Below are positions 22,601-30,706 of a stretch of DNA of 64,000 nucleotides, piece after piece. Source of the DNA: Linyphia triangularis (Eukaryota; Arthropoda; Arachnida; Araneae; Linyphiidae); NCBI GenBank assembly GCA_963978545.1, contig OZ021730.1, positions 11,477,796-11,541,795 on the forward strand, given 5' to 3'. Each line of letters begins with the position of its first letter. Positions within the stretch are counted from its first letter, which is position 1. Under the pieces are notes generated by a model. That model made no database searches. It worked only from the letters and a program-made list of their open reading frames with translations, and was not told the DNA's origin. Made by a program: the position numbers and the translations under genes.

Positions 22601-23326
22601 GTCGCTTTTACACTTCATAAATCCTGCTCGGTTTTCACTTCTGAGTTAACAGCAATTTCTTGTGCACTGCTGCATATCTCACTCTGCAACAATCGCAAAT
22701 TTTGTGTGTATACTGACAGTTTAAGCTCCCTGTCAAGTCTGAAGCACTTTAAGACCTATAGTCATCCAATTGCTTTTGACATTTTGTCAAAATTACACAC
22801 ACTTGAGAGGAAAGGATTTACTATATTGTTCTGCTGGGTACCTAGTCACATGGGAATTTCAGGAAATGAATTGGCTGATTCTGCTGCAAAGGCGGCTTCA
22901 ATCCCGCTGCAGCAGCCAGTTCCCTACCAAGATATTAAGACTTCAATTCAGAAGTTCATATTATCCTTACGTCAAGAAGCATGGGATTTGCAAACTAACA
23001 ACAAACTCCATACCATCAAAAATCATCTTCTTAAATGGCCAGTTAATCCAATGCGTCGGACAGATGTCAAATTGACTCGTCTGCGCATTGGTCATACCCG
23101 ATTGACGCACCGACATCTATTGCTAGGAGAAGATCCACCTGTTTGCGATATTTGTCGTTGCGATCTAACTGTGGTTCATATTTTAATTTCTTGTCCTAAG
23201 TTTCAATCACATCGTCTTAGGTTTTTTAATAGTGCCAGTTTAAATCTTCAAGATTTGATTGGGGAAACTCCCCATCCAAATCTCTTTGCATTTTTAAGAT
23301 CAATCGGGTTTTTAAATCACATCTAG
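19646..23326 (+). CDS. LINE C ORF2, intact endonuclease-RT-RNase H
   Basis: 1226 residues from ATG 19646. Endonuclease SWNCRGF, LQETF, LGDFNGHS, SDHFPI; RT GFRRGRSTLDN, FFDIEKAYDHTWRYGIL, GVPQGCVLS, YVDDLQISC; RNase H FTDGSKAGERVGCG, YTDSLSSL, GNELADSAAKAA; a C-terminal Cys/His motif near CDICRCDLTVVHILISC. It is the only complete family-1 ORF2 here and could act in trans on SINEs that share its 3' end. Coupled translation from ORF1 is implied by TAATG, but the ORF1 nonsense codon would weaken it. Confidence 0.93.
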   Translation: MASFVSWNCRGFRSRKDDVKNIISNYNPACLALQETFLKDSYTSKIRRYSCIRKDVIRSNTVSGGVCLFISHDYPSTVLTLRTSLQAVAARLHLQSILTVCCLYLPPHAIIHQEELNDLIDQLPAPFLLLGDFNGHSTLWGNDNTNPRGRQIEKLLSDHCLCLLNNEEKTYFHEPTRTFHSLDLAICSPVLLPYLNFAVGSDLHNSDHFPILISHTGNGSVTNRLPTYKYHRANWEKFTELAIITETMVNSEDVDTAVQNVTEAILNAADSSIPKTSTKTLRHYKPYWNTDCQSAYKKQKKLWGIFRRYPTTGNLIAFKKAKAFARRVRRQSQKDSWISYVSSITSKTSSKQLWKKVRAANGLYPEYSCPILQTGAAVFSSPEDIANLIGETFESVSSSDSYSPNFLVTKNRAERTEINFKSNIDYSYNCDLKMYELKSALFKAHNTSPGPDGISYQMLRHLSPDSLFNILFLFNRIWKENIFPTLWREATVIPILKPGKDPKDPLNYRPIALTSCLCKTFERIVNARLSYMLEKDGCISPFQSGFRRGRSTLDNIVKLETDVRNAFVQRNHLVSIFFDIEKAYDHTWRYGILQTLFNFGFRGNLPLFIQNFLSSRVFRVRIGTSFSNYFNQSEGVPQGCVLSVTLFNLHISNILHVLSPFVHGTLYVDDLQISCQGSNMRLIERQLQTAVNRLVEWCEQNGHTLSPSKSSCIHFCRRRGLHPDPEIHIRNSPIPVVNQIRYLGVIFDNKLNFLPHIVYLRKKCDKSLNILKVLSNTSWGADRTSLMRIYQSVILSRIDYGCVAYGSAGASLLRRLDTVHHTAARICSGAFRTSPIESLLTECSLLPLDLRRKKLSANYYCRIMSDPFHPLRKLRLDAYLGRLYDARPSNIRPFFERAKSTLLDAALSDVVTQTFTTQSFPPWDIPSFHFLNPFAMYCKADTASEIFQQIFCDHRSQYADYEAVFTDGSKAGERVGCGTVSDTSTVAFTLHKSCSVFTSELTAISCALLHISLCNNRKFCVYTDSLSSLSSLKHFKTYSHPIAFDILSKLHTLERKGFTILFCWVPSHMGISGNELADSAAKAASIPLQQPVPYQDIKTSIQKFILSLRQEAWDLQTNNKLHTIKNHLLKWPVNPMRRTDVKLTRLRIGHTRLTHRHLLLGEDPPVCDICRCDLTVVHILISCPKFQSHRLRFFNSASLNLQDLIGETPHPNLFAFLRSIGFLNHI

Positions 23327-23552
23327 CTGTTTTAAACATATTCATTTTTTAAATTTTATTAACCTCTTCATCATTTTAGAAATGTGTTTTTAATATTCTT
23401 AAATTACATTTTGTCACCTTTCATCATATTTATAACTCATCTTCCATCCTAGTTTTTCTTTTAACTTTTGTTTTGGCGCAGCATGGCCCTTGTGTTGCCT
23501 TTGCGCCATAAAACCTCAATAAACAAACAAACAAACAAACAATTGGGAGTTT

Positions 23553-23703
23553 CGACACAGTGTCCTTTTCATCGAGCATTTTTTTTTGGGCCTCTACGAG
23601 AAACCGGTAAAGGGCCAAACTCAGGAGGGTTTCCTTGAATGCGCCGACTTCTGCGTAGCTCTTCCGTTGTAACCGGTTTATTTACCCGGCGCCTCCACCA
23701 AAC
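23553..23703 (-). pseudogene. Gypsy gag N-terminus and leader, frameshifted
   Basis: Between the right LTR and the LINE C target site the minus strand reads an Arg-rich start (RRSRRIQGNPPEF) that shifts frame at a nine-A run near 23580. It then continues as the frame that enters the gag core at 17838. The likely primer-binding site lies at its upstream end. Confidence 0.6.
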
Positions 23704-24054
23704 TGTCGCGTAGAATACGCTATCGAAGGAAATGAATGAATGAACAATCCGCAAGTAAACTCGAGACTTTTTTTTTCCAACTCTGGGAGCATCAACTTAT
23801 ATACATTTTAAGGATCTTCCAAACAGGAAGTATAAGAATCAGAACAGTAGAATTTGCATATATACGATGGACGAACTTCCTAGATTCCTTCTAGAAAGTT
23901 CTAGAAACAATATTAGAAATAATAAATAAATAAAGGAAATAAACTTGAGATTTTGGCGGCAGTGGGTTTCGATCGCGCAACCTTCCGCTTAGCTTTCCGA
24001 TGCTCTACCAACCGAGCCACGCAGGCTCGGCTCGATAGAATGAGTTTCGCTACA
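23704..24054 (-). repeat. Right LTR of minus-strand Gypsy (5' LTR of the element)
   Basis: 351 bp with TG...CA ends. Uninterrupted copy; the left copy is split by LINE B. Confidence 0.88.
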
Positions 24055-24077
24055 ATATGGAAGAATACAAATAGCAT
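24055..24077 (-). pseudogene. First codons of the Cys/His-rich gene cut off by the Gypsy
   Basis: ATG at 24077-24075 opens a frame that enters the gene at 10021 once the Gypsy and one 4-bp duplication are ignored. A TGA lies eight codons upstream, supporting this start. A TATATATAA run at about 24138-24149 is the candidate promoter. Confidence 0.5.
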
Positions 24078-24163
24078 AAGTAGATATTTTGAAAACAGTC
24101 ACGAAACACTGATTAAGAGAAAACCCATACATACATTATATATATAACATTAAAAAAAAAAAA

Positions 24164-24457
<294 letters not shown>

Positions 24458-24466
24458 TTAATAGCT

Positions 24467-25057
24467 TTAAAATATTCTATTTATGACAGCCAACATGACC
24501 TTTACGACCATTACAGTTGTTGCTACCTGCACTACAAGTTTGACATAGTCAGTTTTCAAGAAATTCCATTGTTGTCGTTTCACTCGTTCGATAAAGTACA
24601 AAGCTGCATCTTCAGCCACACGTACAATAATTTCTTCTTTATCTTGATACCTTCTTTTTTGTTTACGTAACAGGGTCATTATGATGAAAAGTCTATCGGA
24701 TGCTACATCTAAATCTAATGGATATTCCGAGGTAATATCGTCAATCACAAGACGAATAGTTCGACGATAGCTCAAATAACTATGCTTATAAAAGTTGAAA
24801 AGGCTTAAATTTTGTGTGTTACCATACCATAATTTTGAGGCAGTGTCTAATTGAGAATCTTGACAATTCAGAATAGTTTGGACCCATTCTTTGACGTATG
24901 AAACAGTTAGAGATTGGAAGTGTTGTTTTAAAGACAACCGATAAGGAAGTATGCTTTGTAACCAGTTATCTCCAGAAATTTCCTCAGAAGTTAAAGTCGT
25001 AAATGGACTCGCCTTACACTCCAAGACAGTTCCCTGATATTGAGACCAAGCTGCCAT
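24467..25057 (-). CDS. Unknown 196-residue protein with C-terminal membrane anchor
   Basis: Not recognised. ATG 25057; stop TAA 24469-24467. The last 25 residues ([20 protein letters not shown]) form a hydrophobic helix with a short basic end, as in tail-anchored membrane proteins. The body is helical and charged, with Trp and Tyr. TTATAA just before the ATG is too close to be its TATA box; the TATATA run at about 25137-25150 is better placed. Frame intact, flanked by palindromes P1 and P2. Tail-anchored apoptosis regulators share this layout, but no BH motif is visible, so no function is assigned. Confidence 0.5.
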   Translation of the reverse strand: MAAWSQYQGTVLECKASPFTTLTSEEISGDNWLQSILPYRLSLKQHFQSLTVSYVKEWVQTILNCQDSQLDTASKLWYGNTQNLSLFNFYKHSYLSYRRTIRLVIDDITSEYPLDLDVASDRLFIIMTLLRKQKRRYQDKEEIIVRVAEDAALYFIERVKRQQWNFLKTDYVKLVVQVATTVMVVKVMLAVINRIF

Positions 25058-25149
25058 TTATAACAGGAATTGTAAAAGGCACTTGAACAATTGGCAATTG
25101 GTCTCGTAGAAATAAAAGTGCAGTGTGTAGTGGTGGTATATATATATAT

Positions 25150-25310
25150 ATTAAAAAAAAAATTAAAAAAAAATTGCACTTTTGAACCTCCCAGACCTCG
25201 AGCTCGCAAAAAAATTTCTGAAATTTTTTTCTTGCAAAAAAAAAAAATTTTTTTTTTTTTTTTTTAGAGATTGAGGTCTCCCATGTTTCAAAGTACCAGC
25301 TACTTTTAAA
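25150..25310. repeat. Palindromic element P2
   Basis: A diverged copy: TTGCACTTTTGAACCTCCCAG then ACCTCGAGCTCGC on the left, and GAGGTCTCCCATGTTTCAAAGTACC on the right, separated by A/T runs. Confidence 0.7.
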
Positions 25311-25327
25311 CTTTATTCAACTATTCT

Positions 25328-25878
25328 TTATTCAATTATTTCGTGGGGCACGACATCAAGTCTTTGGGTTCCAAAGGCAACAGCTTGCATCATGGTGTTC
25401 GTCTCGCACAACTCGTCAATCTGTCGGCCCAGATCATGCTCTCTTCGTCGACCTTCTTCCACTTCTTGTCGGAGACGCTCTACGTTGTCCTCTGCTTCCC
25501 GGCATCTCTTTCCTAGCTATTGCAGTCTGGCTTGCTCCAGTTCCCTTTCTCCCAGATGCAATTCTTTTTCTCTCTCTTCCCGGGACCTGTTTTTCTCCTC
25601 CGTCCACTGAATCAATCGATCCAAGCACTGGATGCGATGCTTAATTGCTTCGACGTTCCTCGTCAACCGCGTTTGTTTTATTGTCCCATGCAATAGGAGC
25701 AATGATCTTTCGTCGAAATATTGTGTTTAACAACGACGTGGTGGTGGAAAGTAACAACGGTGAGCCGTTCGTCGCATTCAGGGCAGAGAACGCTTCGTTC
25801 GCTAAATTTGTGCTGGCGATAGCGGAGCTGGTAGTAAGGAAAAACGTTTCGAGGTCTGCCACTTGGCAAATCAGCCAT
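25328..25878 (-). pseudogene. Zinc-binding coiled-coil gene 1, frameshift plus stop
   Basis: Starts at ATG 25878, 30 bp after TATATC-like DNA (25908-25914). The N-terminal region has LCPECDERL, FHHHVVVKH and HCSYCMG, a CxxC...H...H...CxxC zinc site. About one base is lost or gained near 25690, after which a long coiled coil follows (TRNVEAIKHRIQCLDRLI, EEKNRSREEREKELHLGE). An in-frame TAG at 25519-25517 precedes about 62 more coiled-coil codons ending at 25330-25328. It is paralogous to the intact gene at 51491-50931 by zinc spacing and order. Role unknown; zinc plus coiled coil suggests a protein-protein scaffold. Confidence 0.6.
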
Positions 25879-25918
25879 GTCTGTTTGTTTCCTTCGAGGC
25901 AACTTAGATATAATGGAA

Positions 25919-25975
25919 TTTTTTTTTTTTTTTTTTTTTTAATACTCATTAGAAAAAATTTGAGAGAGCTCCAAG
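25919..25975. repeat. Degenerate palindrome arm P3
   Basis: A 20-plus T run, then AAAAAATTTGAGAGAGCTCCAAG, resembling one arm of P1. It lies between two minus-strand genes. Confidence 0.4.
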
Positions 25976-25979
25976 TTCA

Positions 25980-26948
25980 TTATTTGGTTACGGGGAGGTT
26001 TTTTTCCTCTTCTCGTTCCACACGTTGCAGTGGTGACGCTTCGTGTCTTTCCGTCTGTTTGCAGAAGAAGATCCCCAACCATCGTTCGTATCGTTCCTCC
26101 AAGGCCATCAGACGTCGTTTGGTATCTGCCACTCTTTCTTCGAGTTGTTGCAGTTGTTTTTCCTGGAGCTCTTCCTTGGCCTCTTTCAACCGTTTACAAT
26201 CTTCTTTCAGGGCAGCTCTCTCCCCTTTCCATTGGCGCCTTTCCATTTCATGCTTCTGCTCTATGAGTCCTTTTTCTCGCCACCCATCCAAGTGGTGTTT
26301 TTTCCACTCTTCGCATTCTCGTTTCATTTTCGCGAGAAGCGCTTCCGACGCCTCTTTTTCACGATGCATTTGGAGTCTGAGTATGTTCATCTCACGCTCT
26401 TTCTCTTCTCGGTAGCGATCCATCTCATCTCCTGTCAGGAAGACAGATCCATCCTTCGTGTCACATGCCTGTTGTCTCATCTCTTCCTGGCAGCGGGAAA
26501 GATCCGTCTCGTCCTTAGCCGGGGGGTCTGTTCCACCCTTCGTGCTGCACGCGCCTGGTCGTCCCTCTTCCTGGCAGCGAAAAGGATCCGTCTCGTCATT
26601 TGCCTGGAGGTCCGGTGCACCTTTCGTGCTGCACGCTTTTGACCGTCCCTCTTCTTGGTAGCGAGAAGGTTCCGTCTCGTCCTTTACCGGGAGGTCGGGT
26701 GCACTGTCACAGGGTTCCAATTCCTTGCGTCCAACTTCCTTCGTCGTCGTTCTCTTCGGATCTTTGCCCGAAACGACGAACCCGCGTGACTGCAGCAATG
26801 GTAAGTGATCGAGTCGCGACGACCGGACACGTTGTTTGCAAGACGCGACCATTTTGAAAGGACTCGAGTGCGATTTCCTACTGCTAAACATGTTTCCGTT
26901 CCACCGGTCAAAAGCGTCAAGAGCAGAAACGAAGGGTAGGAAGTACAT
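25980..26948 (-). CDS. Coiled-coil protein with four 26-residue repeats
   Basis: 322 residues from ATG 26948. TATATAAATATA at about 26962-26975 is too close to set the start by normal spacing, so the Met at about 26891 (MFSSRKSHSS) is an alternative start. The middle carries tandem units of about 26 residues (78 bp) around KDETDxxRxQEExRxxACSTKG. The C-terminal half is a long charged coiled coil (EKEREMNILRLQMHREKEAS, LEERVADTKRRLMALEER). No catalytic motif. Probably a structural or scaffolding protein; the intact frame across a repetitive tract suggests either recent activity or slow decay. Not assigned to a family. Confidence 0.6.
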   Translation of the reverse strand: MYFLPFVSALDAFDRWNGNMFSSRKSHSSPFKMVASCKQRVRSSRLDHLPLLQSRGFVVSGKDPKRTTTKEVGRKELEPCDSAPDLPVKDETEPSRYQEEGRSKACSTKGAPDLQANDETDPFRCQEEGRPGACSTKGGTDPPAKDETDLSRCQEEMRQQACDTKDGSVFLTGDEMDRYREEKEREMNILRLQMHREKEASEALLAKMKRECEEWKKHHLDGWREKGLIEQKHEMERRQWKGERAALKEDCKRLKEAKEELQEKQLQQLEERVADTKRRLMALEERYERWLGIFFCKQTERHEASPLQRVEREEEKNLPVTK

Positions 26949-27008
26949 CACGGTGAAACTCTATATTTATATACTTTCCGGCAGCAAGTCTCGCGTACAC
27001 AAGTATCT

Positions 27009-27281
27009 CAAAAAAAAAAAAAAAAAAAACTTGTACTTTTAAACCTTGGAGACCTCGAGCTCTCAAAAAAAATTTCTAAAAATTTTTTTTCTGAAAAAAA
27101 AAAAAAAAAATTTAAAAGTAACTTGTACTTTTTTAAACCTTGGAGACTTCGAGCTCTCAAAAAAAAATTCTGAAATTTTTTTTTCTGAAAAAAAAAAAAA
27201 AAAATGTTTAAAAGTAACTTGTACTTTTAAACCTTGGAGACCTCGAGCTCTCAAAAAAAATTTCTGAAATATTTTTTTCTG

Positions 27282-27330
<49 letters not shown>

Positions 27331-27417
27331 CCAGAAAAAAAAAATTTCAGAAATTTTTTTTGAGAGCTCGATGTCTCCAATGTTTAAAAGTACAAGTTAC
27401 TTTTAAACATTTTTTTT
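27009..27417. repeat. Palindromic element P4, three tandem arms then an inverted arm
   Basis: Three head-to-tail copies of a 90-100 bp unit (AGTAACTTGTACTTTTAAAC, then GGAGACCTCGAGCTCTC, then A/T runs with TTCTGAAA) are followed by about 40 bp of (TA)n and one inverted copy ending near 27417. Both tandem and inverted order are visible. Confidence 0.85.
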
Positions 27418-27456
27418 TTTCTTCTTCAGAAACATGACGTCACTTGTAACCAGTGA

Positions 27457-27884
27457 TTGGCTGTGAGCCACTGTGACGTTACGTATCGCCGTGGTGAATC
27501 AAGAAGAATATTAAAAAAGAACGACAAGTCTAAAAGTTTAAATATCAAATATGTTCCTGAATTTTTAAAAGATCCAGTACGTTACTTTAGACGATTGGAA
27601 TCGGAAATTGCGTACTTGGATCCCTGCATCACAGTGTATGGGAAAATGTTCCCGATTCCGAGACTGGAAACGAAGTTATGACTTTTACGTTCAGCTACCT
27701 GACGTTACGTAGAGAGCCTTGGACACCCACCTTGCTAGAGATTAAATTCATGGTGGGCAAGAGTTTAATTTTGTGTTGGTGAATCGATATGGTTCAGGAA
27801 AAGACAAGATTGGAAAACATCGCGATGACGAATCATGCATTTCACGATATTCGAGAATCACCAGTATTTCATTGGGGACTTGAA
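27457..27884 (+). pseudogene. ALKBH2-like DNA dioxygenase, frameshifted and truncated
   Basis: AlkB-family Fe(II)/2-oxoglutarate enzymes remove alkyl groups from DNA bases; ALKBH2 is the nuclear DNA-repair member. Here PVRYFRRLESEIAYLDP, VYGKMFPIPR, then REPWTPTLLEI, then FNFVLVNRYGSGKDKIG and KHRDDE follow the ALKBH2 order in three frames. The HxD iron ligands lie in HRDD. Shifts occur after ETKL (about 27680), near the TAG at about 27711, and again near 27755. A TGA at about 27882 removes the distal His and the two Arg that bind 2-oxoglutarate. A CRE (27435-27442) and ATTGG precede it. It may be a retained host pseudogene or a gene captured by a virus. Confidence 0.8.
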
Positions 27885-27889
27885 TGTTC

Positions 27890-28249
27890 TTAATTACTAG
27901 TTCTATTTTTTTTATAGTTACTTTTTAATTTCATTAAAAAACTGTTTTCGAGGTATGGAGATAACCGATCAAAAATGATGTTAGACAATTGCAACCTTCT
28001 CGTCATGATGTATTTAGGCTCCAGTTCGGTTTAGTCGGAAGGTTGTACCACTTGTCTGACATAATCCAGCGACAAGTACGTTTGAATTATACAGTTTTGT
28101 AATACTTGTCACTCGCGGGTGAGTGTTTGTTTGACGGTTTCATTCGTGCAACTCAACAGAAACTTGTCCAGACAGTTCATCAGATGAAGTGCTGCATATT
28201 GAATGTTTTGGCGTTCTCGTATCAGTGTCAGTTCAAAGGCGTCAGCCAT
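27890..28249 (-). pseudogene. Possible decayed small gene
   Basis: ATG 28249 opens 46 codons to TGA. The same frame continues with one more stop (TAA) to 27890, 119 codons in all, with helical, leucine-rich composition (ALHLMNCLDKFLLSC). Not recognised. The single-frame persistence and ATG after an A-rich stretch are the only support. Confidence 0.3.
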
Positions 28250-28307
28250 TCTTGACTTGAGGTTTTTTTTTACTCTCGATCATGTTTCTCAGCTGAACGC
28301 TGGGCCC

Positions 28308-28341
28308 AGTGTGAAACACTCTCTTCCCCTCGTTTCACACT
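28308..28341. repeat. 10-bp inverted repeat AGTGTGAAAC, related copy at 40970
   Basis: AGTGTGAAAC (28308-28317) and its complement (28332-28341) around a C/T loop. The surrounding 100 bp resemble 40957-41060 (CGCTG...GTTTCACACTT...TTCGCG). Confidence 0.55.
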
Positions 28342-28463
28342 TCCGAGACTGTTTCGCGACGGTGGCTTCCCCTCGTACGCATCCATCCTTTTTTCTCTCG
28401 AGCGCGTTTCCGCTGCGTCAAATGTGAAACGATGCGAGAGTCTCGGGTTCCTCCCCTCTCCTC

Positions 28464-28700
28464 CTAGGATTCCGTCCACGGATCCCCTTCGACGAACCGC
28501 TTCGCACACTCGCAGTAGGTTTCCATTTTGTAAACGAAAGCGTTTTCCACCCCTCTCATCATTCGAGCCCACGGGCAAGTGCCAACCCTTGCCTCGAATC
28601 TCCAAAACGTCATCTTGTCGACGTCGAAAGTAGCGGCGAGGGTCACGGAGGTGCTCGCGACACTTGCAGACGCTTCGACGATCGCAGTGTTTCACGTGCC
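28464..28700 (-). pseudogene. Out-of-frame extension of the repeat gene
   Basis: Just after the stop at 28702 another minus frame is open to 28464, with natural-looking composition (TFWRFEARVGTCPWARMM, METYCECAKRFVEGD). It may be the original C-terminus reached through a frameshift, or chance. Confidence 0.3.
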
Positions 28701-28701
28701 A

Positions 28702-29298
28702 TTATCCGTCGTTGTCTCGAGAGACCATGCAATCGAAAGCTCCGATGTGGAGCGCCAACAGGTTGAAGAGTCGGACCTGGGGGTGGTCCTCTTTCGAAAG
28801 AACTTCGTATTGGTCGAGAAAAGGGGAACGGGAAGCCTCGTTCGATGGGTCGGCGATGGGAAGCACTGGAAAAGGGTGGGTTGGAACGACGTCGGCAGAA
28901 CGAGTCCGGGAACCAGGAGCTTCGCTCGACAGGGGAAGGGAAGAAGACGTCGGTTCGAGAACGGGAACGACGTCGGCAGAACGTGTCCTGGAACCAGGAG
29001 CTTCGCTCGACAGGGGAAAGGAAGAAGACGTCGGTTCGAGAACGGGAACGACGTCGGCAGAACGAGTCCGGGAACCAGGAGCTTCGCTCGACAGGGGAAG
29101 GGAAGAAGACGTCGGTTCGAGAACGGGAACGACGTCGGCAGAACGAGTCCGGGAACCAGGAGCTTCGCTCGACAGGGGAAGGGAAGAAGACGTCGGTTCG
29201 AGAACAGGAACGACGTAGGCAGAACGAGTCCGGGAACCAGGAGCCTCGTACAGATCGAGAAAAGAAGATGTCGGTGGAAACAGACTGTACAGTTCCAT
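28702..29298 (-). CDS. 81-bp tandem-repeat ORF
   Basis: From ATG 29298 the frame is 199 codons. Four full and one partial copy of a 27-residue unit (EAPGSRTRSADVVPVLEPTS core) lie at about 28885-29250. A unique C-terminus (FLDQYEVLSKEDHPQVRLFN, then LLALHIGAFDCMV) precedes the stop. GC-rich repeats keep several frames open, including plus-strand ones. I prefer the minus strand because only it has a non-repetitive, protein-like tail. Function unknown. Confidence 0.45.
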   Translation of the reverse strand: MELYSLFPPTSSFLDLYEAPGSRTRSAYVVPVLEPTSSSLPLSSEAPGSRTRSADVVPVLEPTSSSLPLSSEAPGSRTRSADVVPVLEPTSSSFPLSSEAPGSRTRSADVVPVLEPTSSSLPLSSEAPGSRTRSADVVPTHPFPVLPIADPSNEASRSPFLDQYEVLSKEDHPQVRLFNLLALHIGAFDCMVSRDNDG

Positions 29299-29337
29299 GA
29301 CAAGTGAGAATTTCAAGAGGTCACGGTCCGCAAGGTA

Positions 29338-29363
29338 AAAAAAAAAAAAAAAAAAAAAAAAAA
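29338..29363. repeat. Poly(A) run
   Basis: A run of about 26 A; it could be the tail of a retrocopy, but no hallmark sits upstream. Confidence 0.6.
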
Positions 29364-29389
29364 CTTTGGGGCAGAAAGGAATAGTATAA

Positions 29390-29680
29390 GAGTGATGACG
29401 TCACCGGAAGTGGTCGTGGCCATGCTATCATCAAATGTGATATCACCGAAAGTCATGTGACCAGAAGTGGAGTTGAGTTGTTCTGTTCCTTCCGTTGAGT
29501 AGTTTACCTCCTGCTGCTGTTAGTTTGGGTTTAGTTATAGGCTGTATATGTGTGACGTCATAGTGAATATGACGTCATAACTTGTTTTTCGGAATGAAAT
29601 TTAGCTTTAATGCGGTGGCAACAAATTCGGTGACGTCATGTCCGACCATGCCTACTTCCGGTGACGTCATCACCTATTGT
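29390..29680 (-). promoter_or_regulatory. CRE/ETS-rich block 1 (inverted copy)
   Basis: Five perfect TGACGTCA octamers (29396, 29553, 29570, 29631, 29662), several beside CCGGAAGT or ACTTCCGG, plus CAGCAGCAGG-like and GTTGCCAC-like shared blocks. The reverse complement aligns by eye with 53593-54005. ATF/CREB and ETS factors bind these motifs; enhancer use is inferred. Confidence 0.65.
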
Positions 29681-29779
29681 GCCACAGCATCGTCCAATGT
29701 CCACAGTTCATTGTCACTGGATGAAAACGGACGCCCTTCCGTTTCCATATTTTTAACTGTCATTACAATTTACGATAAT

Positions 29780-30706
29780 GTCTGATAGCTTATTTCCCTC
29801 ATCAAAGTTCAAATGCGATTTTAAATAGCTTATATATATTTATGACTTCTTGTCCAGTTCCCTGTATTGAACTACAATTTCTTGTAATTACCCCAATTTA
29901 ATTGAGGTTATTAAAGATTTTTTTTAAATAACGTTTCAATAAATGTATACTTTTAATTGAAATTTAAACTAACATTTAAAGTTAATCAAGCTAAAAAATG
30001 AATGTCATGTTTTCAATAAATGTATAATTGTTAATAAAAATACTTTTTTGAATAGAACTTTAAATTAACATTGAAATATATTAAAGTTAATCAAACTAAA
30101 AAAATTAATCTCCTGTTGTTAATTTTTCGTGAGGCCCCTCTCAAGCACCACATGATTGGATGCCGCAGCTCGAGAGGATTACTAGGTTTGATGCAAAAAT
30201 TCGAAGCATAGTCGACCAACATTCATTTTTTTCTTATTTAAAATTGGTTAAGAAGTACAAAAAAATCATTCGATTTATTTCTTTTTTTATTTACCATTAC
30301 AAATTTTATAAATTATTTTACATTATTTATACATATTTTGTACAATGATAAATTTGTGCAAAATGACATCAGTAACCTTGGTACAAAATCCGTATCAGTA
30401 ACTATCCTCTTAACAAAAATATACAAAAAAAGTTCAAGTTAATCCTCATTCAAAACAATTTTTATCGCAAAAGATTTTCTTTCACATTTTCATCTCACGT
30501 GTGAATTCCGAGCAAAAACAAGTTTACAGACATACAGAAAAGTATTTAAATGTATTTTTATACATATTTACATTTTATAAATATACACACAATCGTTGAT
30601 TTTTATACATATACTTTCATTCATTATTTTTTACATATTTCATACTTACATTCATTATTATAGTACATACATATTTTTTCAAGTAATGATAAGGGAGGAG
30701 GGATAA
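29780..30706. other. AT-rich spacer with a duplicated 80-bp stretch
   Basis: 29934-30010 and 30013-30100 repeat one another (CAATAAATGTATA...AAAGTTAATCAA). A short plus frame at 30160-30348 is low-complexity. No supported gene. Confidence 0.6.

Larger units (their letters stand above)
17851..23540 (+). mobile_element. LINE C, full-length family-1 element in Gypsy gag
   Basis: Flanked by AATTGGGAGTTT (17839-17850 and 23541-23552). It has the CCCCTCAGGGG 5' end, two ORFs, a 3' hairpin (TGGCGCA 23474-23480, TGCGCCA 23502-23508) and an (AAAC)n tail. ORF2 is intact; ORF1 has one nonsense codon. Confidence 0.93.
10022..24054 (-). mobile_element. Ty3/Gypsy LTR element, minus strand, defective, host of LINEs B and C
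   Basis: Outer limits are TGTCGCG at 10022 and CGCTACA ending at 24054, with ATAT duplicated at 10018-10021 and 24055-24058. The right LTR is 23704-24054. The left LTR is 10022-10231 plus 16117-16257, divided by LINE B. After the right LTR the minus strand reads TTTGGTGGAGGCGCCGGG, a likely primer-binding site. A purine tract (GTGAGGGAGAAA) abuts the other LTR. The two LTRs differ at about four positions. Most of pol is missing. Confidence 0.88.

Noticed and set aside
25645..26642. Plus-strand Ser/Phe-rich ORFs
   Set aside because: They mirror the minus-strand coiled-coil genes and have anomalous composition.
28664..29218. Plus-strand Arg/Glu-rich protein
   Set aside because: Frame kept open only by the GC-rich 81-bp repeat; no unique protein-like part.
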